The notes under the pieces: generated by a model
Seen by the model: the letters and a program-made list of their open reading frames with translations, nothing else
Databases searched by the model: none
Told to the model about the DNA's origin: nothing
Made by a program: the position numbers and the translations under genes
Assembly (NCBI RefSeq): GCF_023617245.1
Contig: NZ_CP067396.1
Coordinates: 620,001-684,000 of the forward strand
Length of the DNA: 64,000 bases
Reading direction: 5' to 3'
Source: Lysobacter enzymogenes
Lineage (GTDB): Bacteria; Pseudomonadota; Gammaproteobacteria; Xanthomonadales; Xanthomonadaceae
Shown: in pieces, positions 53,652 to 63,468 of the stretch
Numbering within the stretch: position 1 is the first letter of the stretch
Layout of the letters: each line of letters opens with the position of its first letter

Positions 53652-54182
53652 ATGTCCGCCGAGTTCGTCTGCCGCCCCATCGCCTACCTGCGCTCGCCCT
53701 ACGCCCAGCGCATCGACGCGCCGCACCAGTCCACGGTGGTGGCCGGCACCGAAAGCGGCGCGGCGGTGCAGGCGCGGCTGGAGTTCGTCGCCGACCTGCC
53801 GCCGGCGGCCTACGCCGACCTGGCCGGGTTCGAGCGGATCTGGCTGATCTTCGCGTTCCACCGCAGCCAGGGCTGGAACGCGCAGGTCAAGCCGCCGCGC
53901 GGCGGGCCCAAGCGCGGGGTGCTGGCGACGCGCTCGCCGCACCGGCCCAATCCGCTGGGGTTGTCGGCGGTGGAGTTGGTGGCGGTCGAGGACGGCGCAC
54001 TGGTGCTGCGCGGGGTCGATCTGCTCGACGGCACGCCGGTGCTCGACATCAAGCCGTACGTGCCCTACGCCGACGCGTTCGCCGGCGCGCGCGCGGGTTG
54101 GATCGACGACATCGACGCCGACCAGGGCCGCCATTCCGCGCCCGGTCCCAAGCGCCCGCGAACGCCCGCGCCGGGCGCCTGA
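53652..54182 (+). CDS. trmO: tRNA (N6-threonylcarbamoyladenosine(37)-N6)-methyltransferase TrmO
   Basis: 176 residues. TrmO (formerly TsaA/YaeB) methylates t6A37 in certain tRNAs using S-adenosylmethionine. The beta-barrel signature is clear: CRPIAYLRSPYAQRIDAPHQ, LAGFERIWLIFAFHRSQGW, RGVLATRSPHRPNPLGLSAV and LDGTPVLDIKPYVPYAD. Somewhat short compared with the E. coli enzyme, lacking its C-terminal extension. Confidence 0.9.
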   Translation: MSAEFVCRPIAYLRSPYAQRIDAPHQSTVVAGTESGAAVQARLEFVADLPPAAYADLAGFERIWLIFAFHRSQGWNAQVKPPRGGPKRGVLATRSPHRPNPLGLSAVELVAVEDGALVLRGVDLLDGTPVLDIKPYVPYADAFAGARAGWIDDIDADQGRHSAPGPKRPRTPAPGA

Positions 54183-54422
54183 GGCCTTGCAACGTCTATG
54201 CGCCGGCGCGCGTCTCAAGCCTTGGGACGCGGCTGTGCATGCTGTGGCCCGCTGCCTTGACGGAGCGTGGTCCCGGCGCTAGTTTCCCAACCGGTTAACT
54301 ACCACAGCTCCACATAAGATCGATCCAAACCATTTGCGGTCCGTGCCGTCCGGCTTCGGTTCGCCCCGGCTTCGCAGCGCCGGGGTCCGCGGCGCGGCGT
54401 TTCCTCGCTCAGGAGTTCCGAC

Positions 54423-54929
54423 ATGACGTCCGACGGTTCCAGCACGCTCGCGGTGGCGCCCGCGCGCACGACCCACCGTATCGAAGAGCGCAGCATCACC
54501 CTGCAACGCATCATCCACGCCCCGCGCGAGCTGGCGTTCCTGGCCTGGACCGACCCGGTCCACGTCGCCCGCTGGTGGGGCCCGCACGGCTTCCGCAGCG
54601 TGGTGCGCGAGATGGACGTGCGCGTGGGCGGGCAGTTCCGCATCTGCATGGTCGGGCCGGACGGCGCCGAGTATCCGATCAAGGGCGTGTACCGGCAGAT
54701 CCTCGAACCCGACCGGCTGGTCTACACCGACGACTGGGACGACGAGCGTCCGCCGCAGCCCTCGGAGGTGACCGTCGATTTCGCCGAACAAGGCCCCGAG
54801 GAAACCCTGTTGACCGTGGCCATCGTGTTCCCCGACCGCGAGGAACGCGAACTGGCGCAGGAGATGGGCACGGTGCCGGGCTGGAGCGATTCGTTCGAAC
54901 GCCTGGACGCCTACCTCGCCGAGCGCTGA
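54423..54929 (+). CDS. SRPBCC (AHSA1-like) protein
   Basis: 168 residues: ITLQRIIHAPRELAFLAWTD, HVARWWGPHGFRSVVREMDV and VGGQFRICMVGPDG, ending EMGTVPGWSDSFERLDAYLA. This is the activator-of-Hsp90-ATPase-like branch of the START/SRPBCC superfamily, with a ligand-binding pocket of unknown specificity. Monocistronic. Confidence 0.9.
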   Translation: MTSDGSSTLAVAPARTTHRIEERSITLQRIIHAPRELAFLAWTDPVHVARWWGPHGFRSVVREMDVRVGGQFRICMVGPDGAEYPIKGVYRQILEPDRLVYTDDWDDERPPQPSEVTVDFAEQGPEETLLTVAIVFPDREERELAQEMGTVPGWSDSFERLDAYLAER

Positions 54930-55184
54930 GCCGGCGCGGCGTCGCGGCACCCTGCCGCGGCGCCGTCGGCGCCCCAAGCGCCTGACAAACCACCCTGGCG
55001 GCCGCCACCGCGCGCCCGCACTGTTCCATCGGTGCGCTCGTACCCACACGCGCCGCGCGCGCCGGCGCCGTTACCATCGCAGCGCCCGGTCTTGCCCCGT
55101 TGCCGACCGTCCTTCGCCGCCGCGCCGTCCCCGGCGCCGCGCCACCTCCACAGCCGCGCCGCGCGCGGCGACCGCGGAGCCGCC

Positions 55185-56164
<980 letters not shown>

Positions 56165-56168
<4 letters not shown>

Positions 56169-56926
56169 ACCTGCATGCGATCAAGGCGATCTATTTCTTC
56201 GAGATGCACCGCACCTTCCGCACCCTGATGCAGTCCATCGCTACGCCGGTGCTGTCGACGTCGCTGTACTTCATCGTGTTCGGTTCGGCGATCGGCTCGC
56301 GCATGGTCGAGATCGGCGGGGTCAGCTACGCGGCCTTCATCGTGCCGGGCCTGATCATGATGTCGCTGCTGACCGAGAGCATCTCCAACGCCTCCTTCGG
56401 CATCTACCTGCCCAAGTGGTCGGGCACGATCTACGAACTGCTGTCGGCGCCGGTGTCGTTCATCGAGGCGATCTGCGGCTACGTCGGCGCGGCGGCGACC
56501 AAGTCGGTGATCCTGGGCACGCTGATGCTGATCACGGCGCGGTTCTTCGTCGATTTCGAGATCGTCCATCCGTTGTGGATGATCGCCTTCCTGGTGCTGA
56601 CAGCGGTCACCTTCAGCCTGTTCGGCTTCATCATCGGGGTGTGGGCGGACGGTTTCGAGAAGCTGCAGATGATCCCGATGATGATCGTGATGCCGCTGAC
56701 CTTCCTCGGCGGCAGCTTCTATTCCATCGACATGCTGCCGCCGTTCTGGCGCTCGGTGTCGCTGTTCAATCCGGTGGTGTACCTGGTCAACGGGTTCCGC
56801 TGGAGCTTCTACGGCAAGTCGGACGTGGACATCGGGCTGAGCGTGGGGATGACCGCGGGGTTCATGGTCTTGTGCCTGGTGGTGGTGTGGTGGATCTTCC
56901 GGACCGGCTACAAGCTCAAGAGTTGA
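56165..56926 (+). CDS. ABC-2 type permease (YadH-like)
   Basis: 253 residues with six predicted membrane helices. KAIYFFEMHRTFRTLMQSIA, then PVLSTSLYFIVFGSAIG, and the C-terminal MPLTFLGGSFYSIDMLPPFW with FNPVVYLVNGFRWSFYGKSD are the YadH/ABC-2 pattern. Forms an exporter with the coupled ATPase; substrate unknown. Confidence 0.93.
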
Positions 56927-56955
56927 ACGCGGCGGTCTAGTCGGTCGGAGCGCGT

Positions 56956-57055
56956 CCCTCATCCCAACCCCTCTCCCGCAAGCGGGAGAGGGGCTTTGAG
57001 CGGCGCTGCGAATGTGTTCCCTCTCCCGCTTGCGGAAGAGGGTTGGGATGAGGGG
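56956..57055. repeat. imperfect inverted repeat (CTCATCCCAACCCCTCTCCC type)
   Basis: The left arm CTCATCCCAACCCCTCTCCC-GCAAGCGGGAGAGGGG itself forms a hairpin, and a reverse-complement copy ending GAGGGTTGGGATGAGG lies about 35 bases on. A dispersed element of this kind is common in xanthomonad genomes. It may act as transcript end for the ABC operon. Confidence 0.75.
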
Positions 57056-57268
57056 ATGAGCGCCGCAGACGCGAGTTTCGCCGCAGCCGCCGACGGCGCC
57101 CTCACCGAAAACCGCCCGGCACGGGAAAAACCGGGAAAAGCGGCAGCCATTCGTCGCGACCGAACCCTGCCGTATACCCGACCCGCGGAGTATGCTGCGG
57201 CGGTCCCGGCCCGGCCGCGTTGAGCGCAGCGCGGTCGTCGCGCCGGACCGCAGCCGGAGCCACCGCGG

Positions 57269-58639
57269 ATGCCCAACGACCACCAGCAACTCCACCGCGG
57301 CCTCAGCGAGCGCCACATCCGCCTGATGGCGCTGGGCGCCGCGATCGGCGTCGGCCTGTTCCTGGGCTCGGCCAACGCGATCAAGCTGGCCGGCCCCGGC
57401 ATCCTGCTGGCCTACCTGCTCGGCGGCGGCGCGATCTTCATCATCATGCGCGCGCTCGGCGAGATGGCGGTGCACAACCCGGTGGCCGGTTCCTTCAGCC
57501 GCTACGCGCGCGACTACCTCGGTCCGCTGTCGGGCTACCTGACCGGCTGGAACTACTGGTTCCTGTGGCTGGTGACCTGCGTGGCCGAGATCACCGCGGT
57601 CGGCGTGTACATGCAGGTGTGGTTCCCCGGTTCGCCGCAATGGGGCTGGGCGCTGGCCGCGCTGGTGGCGATGGGCTCGGTCAACCTGATCACGGTCAAG
57701 GCTTACGGCGAGTTCGAATTCTGGTTCGCGATGATCAAGGTGGTGACCATCGTCGCGATGATCCTCGGCGGCCTGGCGATGATCGTGTTCGGCCTGGGCA
57801 ACAACGGCGTGGCCATCGGCATCTCCAACCTGTGGGCGCACGGCGGCTTCTTCCCCAACGGCGCGCAGGGCGTGCTGATGTCGCTGCAGATGGTGATGTT
57901 CGCCTACCTCGGCGTGGAGATGATCGGCCTGACCGCGGGCGAGGCGGCCAACCCGGCCAAGTCGATTCCCGACGCGATCAACTCGGTGTTCTGGCGGATC
58001 GTGATCTTCTACGTCGGCGCGTTGTTCGTGATCCTGTCGCTGTACCCGTGGAACGAACTGGGCACCACCGGCAGCCCGTTCGTGCAGACCTTCGAACGCC
58101 TGGGCATCCGCGAGGCCGCCGGCATCATCAACTTCGTGGTCCTGACTGCGGCCTTGTCCTCGTGCAACGGCGGCATCTTCAGCACCGGCCGCATGCTCTA
58201 CAACCTGGCCCAGCAAAAGCAGGCGCCGGCGCTGTTCGCGCGCACCTCGCCCGGCGGCGTGCCGCGTGCGGCGATCCTGGTGTCGGTGGCGGCGTTGCTG
58301 ATCGGCGTGGCGGCGAACTATCTGGCCCCGGCCAAGGTATTCGTGTGGGTGACGTCCATCGCCACTTTCGGCGCGATCTGGACCTGGGGCGTGATCCTGG
58401 TGGCGCACATGAAGTTCCGCGCCCGCCTGAGCGCGGCCGAGCGCGATGCGCTGGCGTTCAAGGCGCCGATGTTCCCGGTCGGCTCGTGGATCGCGCTGGC
58501 GTTCCTGGTGCTGGTGATCGGGCTGATGGCCTATTTCCCGGACACCCGGGTGGCGTTGATCGTGGGGCCGGCGTTCTTGGTCCTGTTGACGGTGCTGTTC
58601 TACGCGTTGGGGTTCCATCGGCGCGCAGCGGTGGATTGA
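57269..58639 (+). CDS. amino-acid permease (APC superfamily, AroP/ProY-like)
   Basis: 456 residues, 12 helices. RGLSERHIRLMALGAAIGVG, FLGSANAIKLAGPGILLAYL and GEMAVHNPVAGSFSRYARDY are the amino acid transporter (AAT) family signature, as is LGVEMIGLTAGEAANPAKSI. Likely proton-coupled uptake of an amino acid such as proline or aromatics; the specificity cannot be fixed by eye. Confidence 0.92.
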   Translation: MPNDHQQLHRGLSERHIRLMALGAAIGVGLFLGSANAIKLAGPGILLAYLLGGGAIFIIMRALGEMAVHNPVAGSFSRYARDYLGPLSGYLTGWNYWFLWLVTCVAEITAVGVYMQVWFPGSPQWGWALAALVAMGSVNLITVKAYGEFEFWFAMIKVVTIVAMILGGLAMIVFGLGNNGVAIGISNLWAHGGFFPNGAQGVLMSLQMVMFAYLGVEMIGLTAGEAANPAKSIPDAINSVFWRIVIFYVGALFVILSLYPWNELGTTGSPFVQTFERLGIREAAGIINFVVLTAALSSCNGGIFSTGRMLYNLAQQKQAPALFARTSPGGVPRAAILVSVAALLIGVAANYLAPAKVFVWVTSIATFGAIWTWGVILVAHMKFRARLSAAERDALAFKAPMFPVGSWIALAFLVLVIGLMAYFPDTRVALIVGPAFLVLLTVLFYALGFHRRAAVD

Positions 58640-58795
58640 GCGCCGCGGCGACGGCGCCGGACCCAGGCGGCGCGAGCTTCGGCTCGCGCCGCTTTGCGTT
58701 TTGGTTGGCGCTTCCGTACCTGCGCCGCCATTCCGGCGAAAACCACCATCCGTTTTGATTTTGCCGTTGTCGTTGCCGTTGCTTTTTGCTGGGAC

Positions 58796-59010
58796 GCAAC
58801 CCCAAGCAAAGCACACGTTCTGCAGCCCCGAAGGGCGTGCGCATGGATGCGCACGCGCGCCATGGGGCAGGATGCCCCTTATGGCGCGGCCCCGCGCCAC
58901 GATGAGCCTTAGTGGCTCTTGATCCGAAAAAGATAAGGCCTTTTCTTTGGTTACTTTCTTTGTGGCTTAAGACAAAGAAAGTGACCCGGCCGCTTGCGGA
59001 CGGAAGCTCT
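58796..59010. repeat. left arm of a long imperfect inverted repeat
   Basis: About 210 bases including GCATGGATGCGCACGCGCGC, CAGGATGCCCCTTATGGCGC and a TTTGGTTACTTTCTTTGTGG block recur in reverse complement at 59287-59505. No transposase or reading frame is carried; a miniature, non-autonomous mobile element is the best guess. Confidence 0.75.
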
Positions 59011-59072
59011 TGATGTTCGCTTGTCGTCGCGCGCACGCACACGCAAGGACGAAACCCACCGCGGCACGCCCC

Positions 59073-59171
59073 CTGTAGGAGCGGCGCAAGCCGCGACCGC
59101 GCCATCGCGGCGATTGCGAAAGTTGCGTCGTAGTTGCGTTGCCGCGGTCGCGGCTCGCGCCGCTCCTACAG
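59073..59171. repeat. inverted repeat inside the long-IR element
   Basis: TGTAGGAGCGGCGCAAGCCG-CGACCGCG and, about 45 bases later, its near reverse complement ending GCCGCTCCTACAG. A partial copy of the same motif occurs near 43199-43230 (CGGTCGCGGCTTGCGCCGCT). Confidence 0.7.
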
Positions 59172-59192
59172 TCGGATACGCAACCCCTCGCC

Positions 59193-59219
59193 CGTCATTC
59201 CGGCGAAAGCCGGAACCCA
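59193..59219. repeat. dispersed CATTCCGGCGAAAGCCGGAA repeat
   Basis: Second good copy of the hairpin seen at 26408-26435. Confidence 0.65.
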
Positions 59220-59286
59220 CTTTGATTTTGCTGCTGCCTTCGCCGTTATCGATATGTCGCGCGATGACAAGCCACTATCAAAAGCT

Positions 59287-59505
59287 TTCGTCCGCAAGCG
59301 GCCGAGCTACTTTCTTTTGTCAGCGCGACAAAAGAAAGTAGCCAAAGAAAAACGCTTGTTTAAGGTCACAAGCCACTAAGTCCAGCACCTTGCGCGGGGC
59401 TGCGCCATAAGGGACATCCTGTCCCATGGCGCACGCGCGCATCCATGCGCGCGCCCTCCGGGGCTAGGCGACGTGGGCCTCGGGCGGGGTTGCGTCACAG
59501 CGAAG
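59287..59505. repeat. right arm of the long imperfect inverted repeat
   Basis: Reverse-complement partner of 58796-59010 (GTCCGCAAGCGGCCGAG, AAAGAAAGTAGCCAAAGAAA, CGCGCATCCATGCGCGCGCC). Together with about 280 bases of interior it makes an element of about 0.7 kb. Confidence 0.75.
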
Positions 59506-59525
59506 AGCAACTGCAAGAGCTGTGG

Positions 59526-59561
59526 CAGCACCAGCACCAGCACCAGCACCAGCACCAGCAC
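59526..59561. repeat. CAGCAC hexanucleotide tandem repeat (6 copies)
   Basis: Six perfect CAGCAC units, non-coding, just outside the right arm of the long inverted repeat and downstream of the VWA gene. A likely length-variable microsatellite. Confidence 0.9.
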
Positions 59562-59674
59562 CTGGCGGCTTCGCGATCTCAAAGCCGCCTCCCTCGGAGG
59601 CGGCGCATTGAAATGCGTCATCTCAACGGACGCATCCGCCGAGCTTGCGGCAGATGCGTCCCAACGACGCCGGC

Positions 59675-61327
59675 TTACTCGCCGGCCGCGACGGCTCCGC
59701 CGCCAGGCGCCTTGGCCTGCAGGCTGCGCGCCGTCTGCGCCAATTGCAGGAACTCGCCGCGGTAACCGTTGCGGTCGTCGCCGCGCGCGCTGCGCGCCAG
59801 GCCGATCACGCCGTCCCAGCCGAAACCCGGACCCAGGCGCTCGCCGCCGCGCAGCATTTCGCCGAAGCCGGCCACGGCCGCGGCGAAGCGCATGCGTTCG
59901 CCGGGCTGCGCGGCGATGTCGCGGCGCATCAGCGGGCTCTCGATCAGGCGGCTGCGGTCTTCGCCCGGACGCTTGTAGCGCAGCTTCAGCAGCGCCAGCT
60001 CGTCGGGCTTGACCGCGCCGGCGGGCTTGGGCGCCTCGTCCTTGGCGTAGCGCAGCGGGTCGCTGGCCTCGCCGCCGGAGCCGACCAGGGCCAGTTCGTA
60101 CAGCGCGGTGACGTCGTGGCCGGCGCCGATCTCGCCGGCGTCGACCTGGTCGTTGTTGAAGTCCTCGCGCTTGAGCAGGCGGTTCTCGTAGCCGATCAGG
60201 CGGTACTCGGCGACCGTGGCCGGGTTGAACTCGACCTGCACCTTGACGTCGCCGGCGATGGTCATCAGGGTCGAGCCCATTTCCTCGACCAGCACCTTCT
60301 GCGCTTCCAGCGCGCTGTCGATGTAGGCGTGGTTGCCGTTGCCGACGTCGGCCAGGCGCTCGGCCATGGCGTCGTTGTAGTTGCCGGTGCCGAAGCCGAG
60401 CGTGCTCAGGGCGATGCCGCTCTTGCGCTGGTCGGCGACCAGGGTTTCCAGCGCCTGCTGGTTGGCCACGCCGACGTTGAAATCGCCGTCGGTGGCCAGC
60501 AGCACGCGGTTGATGCCGCCGTCGATGTAGGCCTGGCGCGCGGTCGCGTAGGCCAGCTGGATGCCTTCGCCGCCGTTGGTGGAGCCGCCGGCCTGCAGGC
60601 GTTCGAGCGCGTCCATGATCTCGCCGCCGTGGTCGCCCGGGGTCGGCGGCAGCACCAGCCCGGCCGAGCCGGCGTAGGCGACGATCGACACGCGGTCCTG
60701 CGCGCGCAGCTGCGGCAGCAGTTGGGCGAAGGCGCGCTTGAGCAGCGGCAGCTTGTCGGGTTCGTCCATCGAGCCGGAGGTGTCGGCCAGCAGCACCAGG
60801 TTGGCCGGCGGCAGCTGCTCGCGCTCCACGTCGTAGCCCTGGATGCCGATCTGCAGCAGCACGCGCTTGCCGTTCCACGGCGCCGGCGCCAGTTCGGTGG
60901 TGACCTCGAACGGCACGTCCTTGGATTCCGGGCGCGGATAGCCGTAGTCGAAATAGTTCACCAGTTCCTCGATCCGCACCGCGTCCTTGGGCGGCAGTTC
61001 GCCGGCGGCGAGCATGCGCCGCACGTTGGCGTAGCTGCCGGTGTCCACGTCGATGGAGAAGGTCGAGACCGGCTGTTCGGCGGTGCGGTGGATCGGGTTG
61101 GGCTCGATCTTCTCGTAGTTCTCGGTGTTGGTTTCGGGCGCCTGCGCGGCCATCGGCGGCTCGGGCGCGGAGACGTACTCCACGGCGGCGGCATCGGCCG
61201 ATTCGGCGCGCTCGACCTTGCGGCTGCAGCCGGCCAGGGCCAGCGCGACGGCGAGGCCGGCGACGAGCAGGCCGCGCGCGGGGAGAGGGGAACGGGGGCG
61301 AATGCGGAGCGGGGAACGCGACGACAT
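59675..61327 (-). CDS. VWA-domain lipoprotein (YfbK-like)
   Basis: 550 residues, lipobox LALAGC with Cys34. A domain before the VWA (PVSTFSIDVDTGSYANVRRM) leads to a VWA fold with MIDAS motif LADTSGSM (182-186), GGSTNGGEGIQLAY and LATDGDFNVG, then a DUF3520-like C-terminus ending FLQLAQTARSLQAKA. Matches YfbK-type periplasmic VWA lipoproteins of unknown role. Confidence 0.9.
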   Translation of the reverse strand: MSSRSPLRIRPRSPLPARGLLVAGLAVALALAGCSRKVERAESADAAAVEYVSAPEPPMAAQAPETNTENYEKIEPNPIHRTAEQPVSTFSIDVDTGSYANVRRMLAAGELPPKDAVRIEELVNYFDYGYPRPESKDVPFEVTTELAPAPWNGKRVLLQIGIQGYDVEREQLPPANLVLLADTSGSMDEPDKLPLLKRAFAQLLPQLRAQDRVSIVAYAGSAGLVLPPTPGDHGGEIMDALERLQAGGSTNGGEGIQLAYATARQAYIDGGINRVLLATDGDFNVGVANQQALETLVADQRKSGIALSTLGFGTGNYNDAMAERLADVGNGNHAYIDSALEAQKVLVEEMGSTLMTIAGDVKVQVEFNPATVAEYRLIGYENRLLKREDFNNDQVDAGEIGAGHDVTALYELALVGSGGEASDPLRYAKDEAPKPAGAVKPDELALLKLRYKRPGEDRSRLIESPLMRRDIAAQPGERMRFAAAVAGFGEMLRGGERLGPGFGWDGVIGLARSARGDDRNGYRGEFLQLAQTARSLQAKAPGGGAVAAGE

Positions 61328-61604
61328 GGTGATCCTCCAATGATCGGTTGTGCGTCGGTGAACTGCATGCCGCGGGCCGTGCGGGCCGCGCCGCGGCCTT
61401 CGTGGCCGGTGGCGGGGCCGTCCCTGGACGGCGGCGATCGGACGCTACACCAAGCCGTCTTCGCTTTTCGTTATGACGCAGTTCGCTTTTTTCGCGGACC
61501 GTCGGCGCGGCACAATGAGCGCCCCCGCACGGCGGGGCCGCGCGTCGGGGAACGCGCGGCCGCCTCCGTTGCGCCGATTCCCCCTGTCGTCTTCCGCCCA
61601 CCGC

Positions 61605-62141
61605 ATGACCGAACCGCGTCCCGATCTGACGGCGCTGCTGCAGCGCGCCCACGCCGCGATCGCCCAGGCGCGCGACGTCGAGGCCGTGCGCCTGCTGCAG
61701 CGGGTGCTCGAATGCGATCCGGACAACGTCCACGCGCAGTACCTGCTGGCGATCCAGCACGCCCAGCTGGGCCTGTACGACCGCGCCGAGCAGCGCCTGC
61801 GCGCGGTGCTGGCGCGGCTGCCGGGATTCGTGGTCGCGCGGTTCCAACTGGCGCAGCTGTTGCTGATGCGCGGCATCGCGAGCGATGCGCGCCAGTGGCT
61901 GCGGCCGGTGCTGGACGCGCCGGCGCCGCTGGGCGACTACGCCCGCGCCCTGGACGCGGCGGCGGCCGGCGATGCGGCGCGCGCCTGCGCCCTGATCGAG
62001 GCCGCGCAGCGCCTGCCGCAGCCGATCCCGGAACTGGCCGCCGACATGGACCGATTGCTCGCGGGCTTGCGCGCGGCGCCCGCAAACGCAGCGGGAGGGA
62101 CGTCAGCGCCGACGCCGCCGGCCCGGGTCGCGGCGACCTGA
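61605..62141 (+). CDS. TPR-repeat protein
   Basis: 178 residues from the ATG at 61605. The helices LLQRAHAAIAQARDVEAVRL, LLQRVLECDPDNVHAQYLLA and QHAQLGLYDRAEQRLRAVLA are TPR repeats; Ala-rich end. The frame is open upstream with other possible starts. Cytosolic scaffold of unknown partners. Confidence 0.7.
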   Translation: MTEPRPDLTALLQRAHAAIAQARDVEAVRLLQRVLECDPDNVHAQYLLAIQHAQLGLYDRAEQRLRAVLARLPGFVVARFQLAQLLLMRGIASDARQWLRPVLDAPAPLGDYARALDAAAAGDAARACALIEAAQRLPQPIPELAADMDRLLAGLRAAPANAAGGTSAPTPPARVAAT

Positions 62142-62144
62142 GAC

Positions 62145-62173
62145 GAAAGCATCGGGGCTGAAGCCCCTCCCAC
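62145..62173. repeat. dispersed hairpin repeat
   Basis: GGGGCTGAAGCCCC-core copy lying between the two converging genes, where it may act as a shared transcript end. Confidence 0.7.
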
Positions 62174-62197
62174 GAAAGCTCGCGCGGCGGCGAAGAC

Positions 62198-62452
62198 TTA
62201 TTCGGCGTCGGGCGCTTCGGTGAGGTAATACGCCTCGACCGCGCCCTTGTGCTTCATCGTCATCGGGTTGCCGCGGCGGTCGAGCGACTTGCCGACCGGC
62301 AAGCGCACCCAGCCTTCGCTGATGCAGTACTCCTCGACGTTGCTGCGCTCCACGCCGTTGAAGCGGATGCCGATGCCGCGCTCAAGCACGGAAGGGGCGT
62401 AGAACGGGCTGCGCGGGTCGTTGGAGAGGCGGTCGGGCGGGGTATCGGTCAT
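62198..62452 (-). CDS. DUF3297 protein
   Basis: 84 residues: PPDRLSNDPRSPFYAPSVLE, RGIGIRFNGVERSNVEEYCI and SEGWVRLPVGKSLDRRGNPM are the DUF3297 signature, a small conserved proteobacterial protein of unknown function. The ATG at 62452 fits the family's N-terminus. Confidence 0.92.
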   Translation of the reverse strand: MTDTPPDRLSNDPRSPFYAPSVLERGIGIRFNGVERSNVEEYCISEGWVRLPVGKSLDRRGNPMTMKHKGAVEAYYLTEAPDAE

Positions 62453-62601
62453 GGCGGCGCTCGTGCGTGATGGACTGCGCGCCGGCGCGGACGCGGCCGG
62501 CGCGGCGCCTAGGATACGCGCGCGCGCCGGCACGGCCCAGCCTCGGCAAAGCCCGCGCGCGGCGCCCTAGAATGGCGCCGACCTCCAAGAGGGCAGGGCC
62601 C

Positions 62602-63291
62602 ATGAAGATGGCGGCGGCCTGGATCCTGGCGCTGGGGCTGGCGCTGCCGGCCGCGGCGGCGGCGCAGGACATCGAGACCGGCGGGCGTTTGCGCGTGGCC
62701 GGATTCGGCCGCGTGGCCTGGCAGCCGGACCTGTACGAACTGGCGTTCGCCGCGGTCGGCGACGGCGCCGACGCGAACGCCGCGCGCGAACGATTCGAGC
62801 CGGCGCAGGCGGCGCTGCGGCGGGCGCTCGACGCCCACGCCGGCGCCCTGGCCGGGCGCGCGCAGGACCCGCCTCGGCTGCAGTCGCGCGGGACCCAGGC
62901 GGCGCCGCAATGGCGCTTCTCCAGCCGTTTCGCCGTGCGCGTGCGCGGCGAGGCCGCGCTGGTCCGGCTGCAGCAGGCCCTGGCCGAGGCCGGCGTGGCC
63001 GAATTCGAACTGCGGCCGTTCTCCGAACGCCTGCCCGAGTACACCGAGCAAGCGCAGCGCCTGGCCCTGCGCGACGCGCAGCGCCGCGCCCTGGCGATCG
63101 CGCAGGAACTGGGCTGGCGTCTGCGCGGGGCGCGCGCGGTGAAGTTCCTCGACGAGCGTCCGTGGTGGTCGCCGCAGACGCCGACCGCGCGGCAGCACGG
63201 CGCGCGCGCGTACGACTATGCGGCCGAGGCGCCGGCGCAGACCGGCGAGGTGACGGCGCAGGCGGAGGTGGAGTTCGAGTATTCGCGCTGA
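62602..63291 (+). CDS. SIMPL-domain (DUF541) exported protein
   Basis: 229 residues with a signal peptide (AAAWILALGLALPAAAAAQD). LRVAGFGRVAWQPDLYELAF followed by helical and beta repeats (FSSRFAVRVRGEAALVRLQQ, LALRDAQRRALAIAQELGWR) fits the SIMPL/DUF541 periplasmic family. Role unknown, sometimes linked to oxidative stress. Confidence 0.82.
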   Translation: MKMAAAWILALGLALPAAAAAQDIETGGRLRVAGFGRVAWQPDLYELAFAAVGDGADANAARERFEPAQAALRRALDAHAGALAGRAQDPPRLQSRGTQAAPQWRFSSRFAVRVRGEAALVRLQQALAEAGVAEFELRPFSERLPEYTEQAQRLALRDAQRRALAIAQELGWRLRGARAVKFLDERPWWSPQTPTARQHGARAYDYAAEAPAQTGEVTAQAEVEFEYSR

Positions 63292-63303
63292 GCGGACAGG
63301 ACA

Positions 63304-63366
63304 GCGTCGGGCCTGAAGGCCCTCCCACACGAGCGGCTGTTGTGGGAGGGCCTTCAGGCCCGATGC
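63304..63366. repeat. paired dispersed hairpin repeats
   Basis: Two facing copies (GCGTCGGGCCTGAAGGCCCT and its reverse complement ending GGCCCGATGC) form one large stem-loop after the SIMPL gene. Confidence 0.75.
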
Positions 63367-63468
63367 TCTCGGATCCGGTCGCTTCGACCGCCCGAACGCC
63401 AAACCCCGTCCTTGGTCGAACGCCGCGATTGAGGCAGCATCGACGCTTCGCGCCCACCGGAGCCCACG

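Noticed and set aside
59526..59561. Possible CRISPR-like repeat
   Set aside because: Units are contiguous hexamers without spacers; no cas genes.
59645..62161. 838-codon open frame on the plus strand
   Set aside because: It is antisense to the VWA lipoprotein gene; high GC keeps the opposite frame open and its composition (Gly/Val/Ala/Gln/Arg) is not protein-like.
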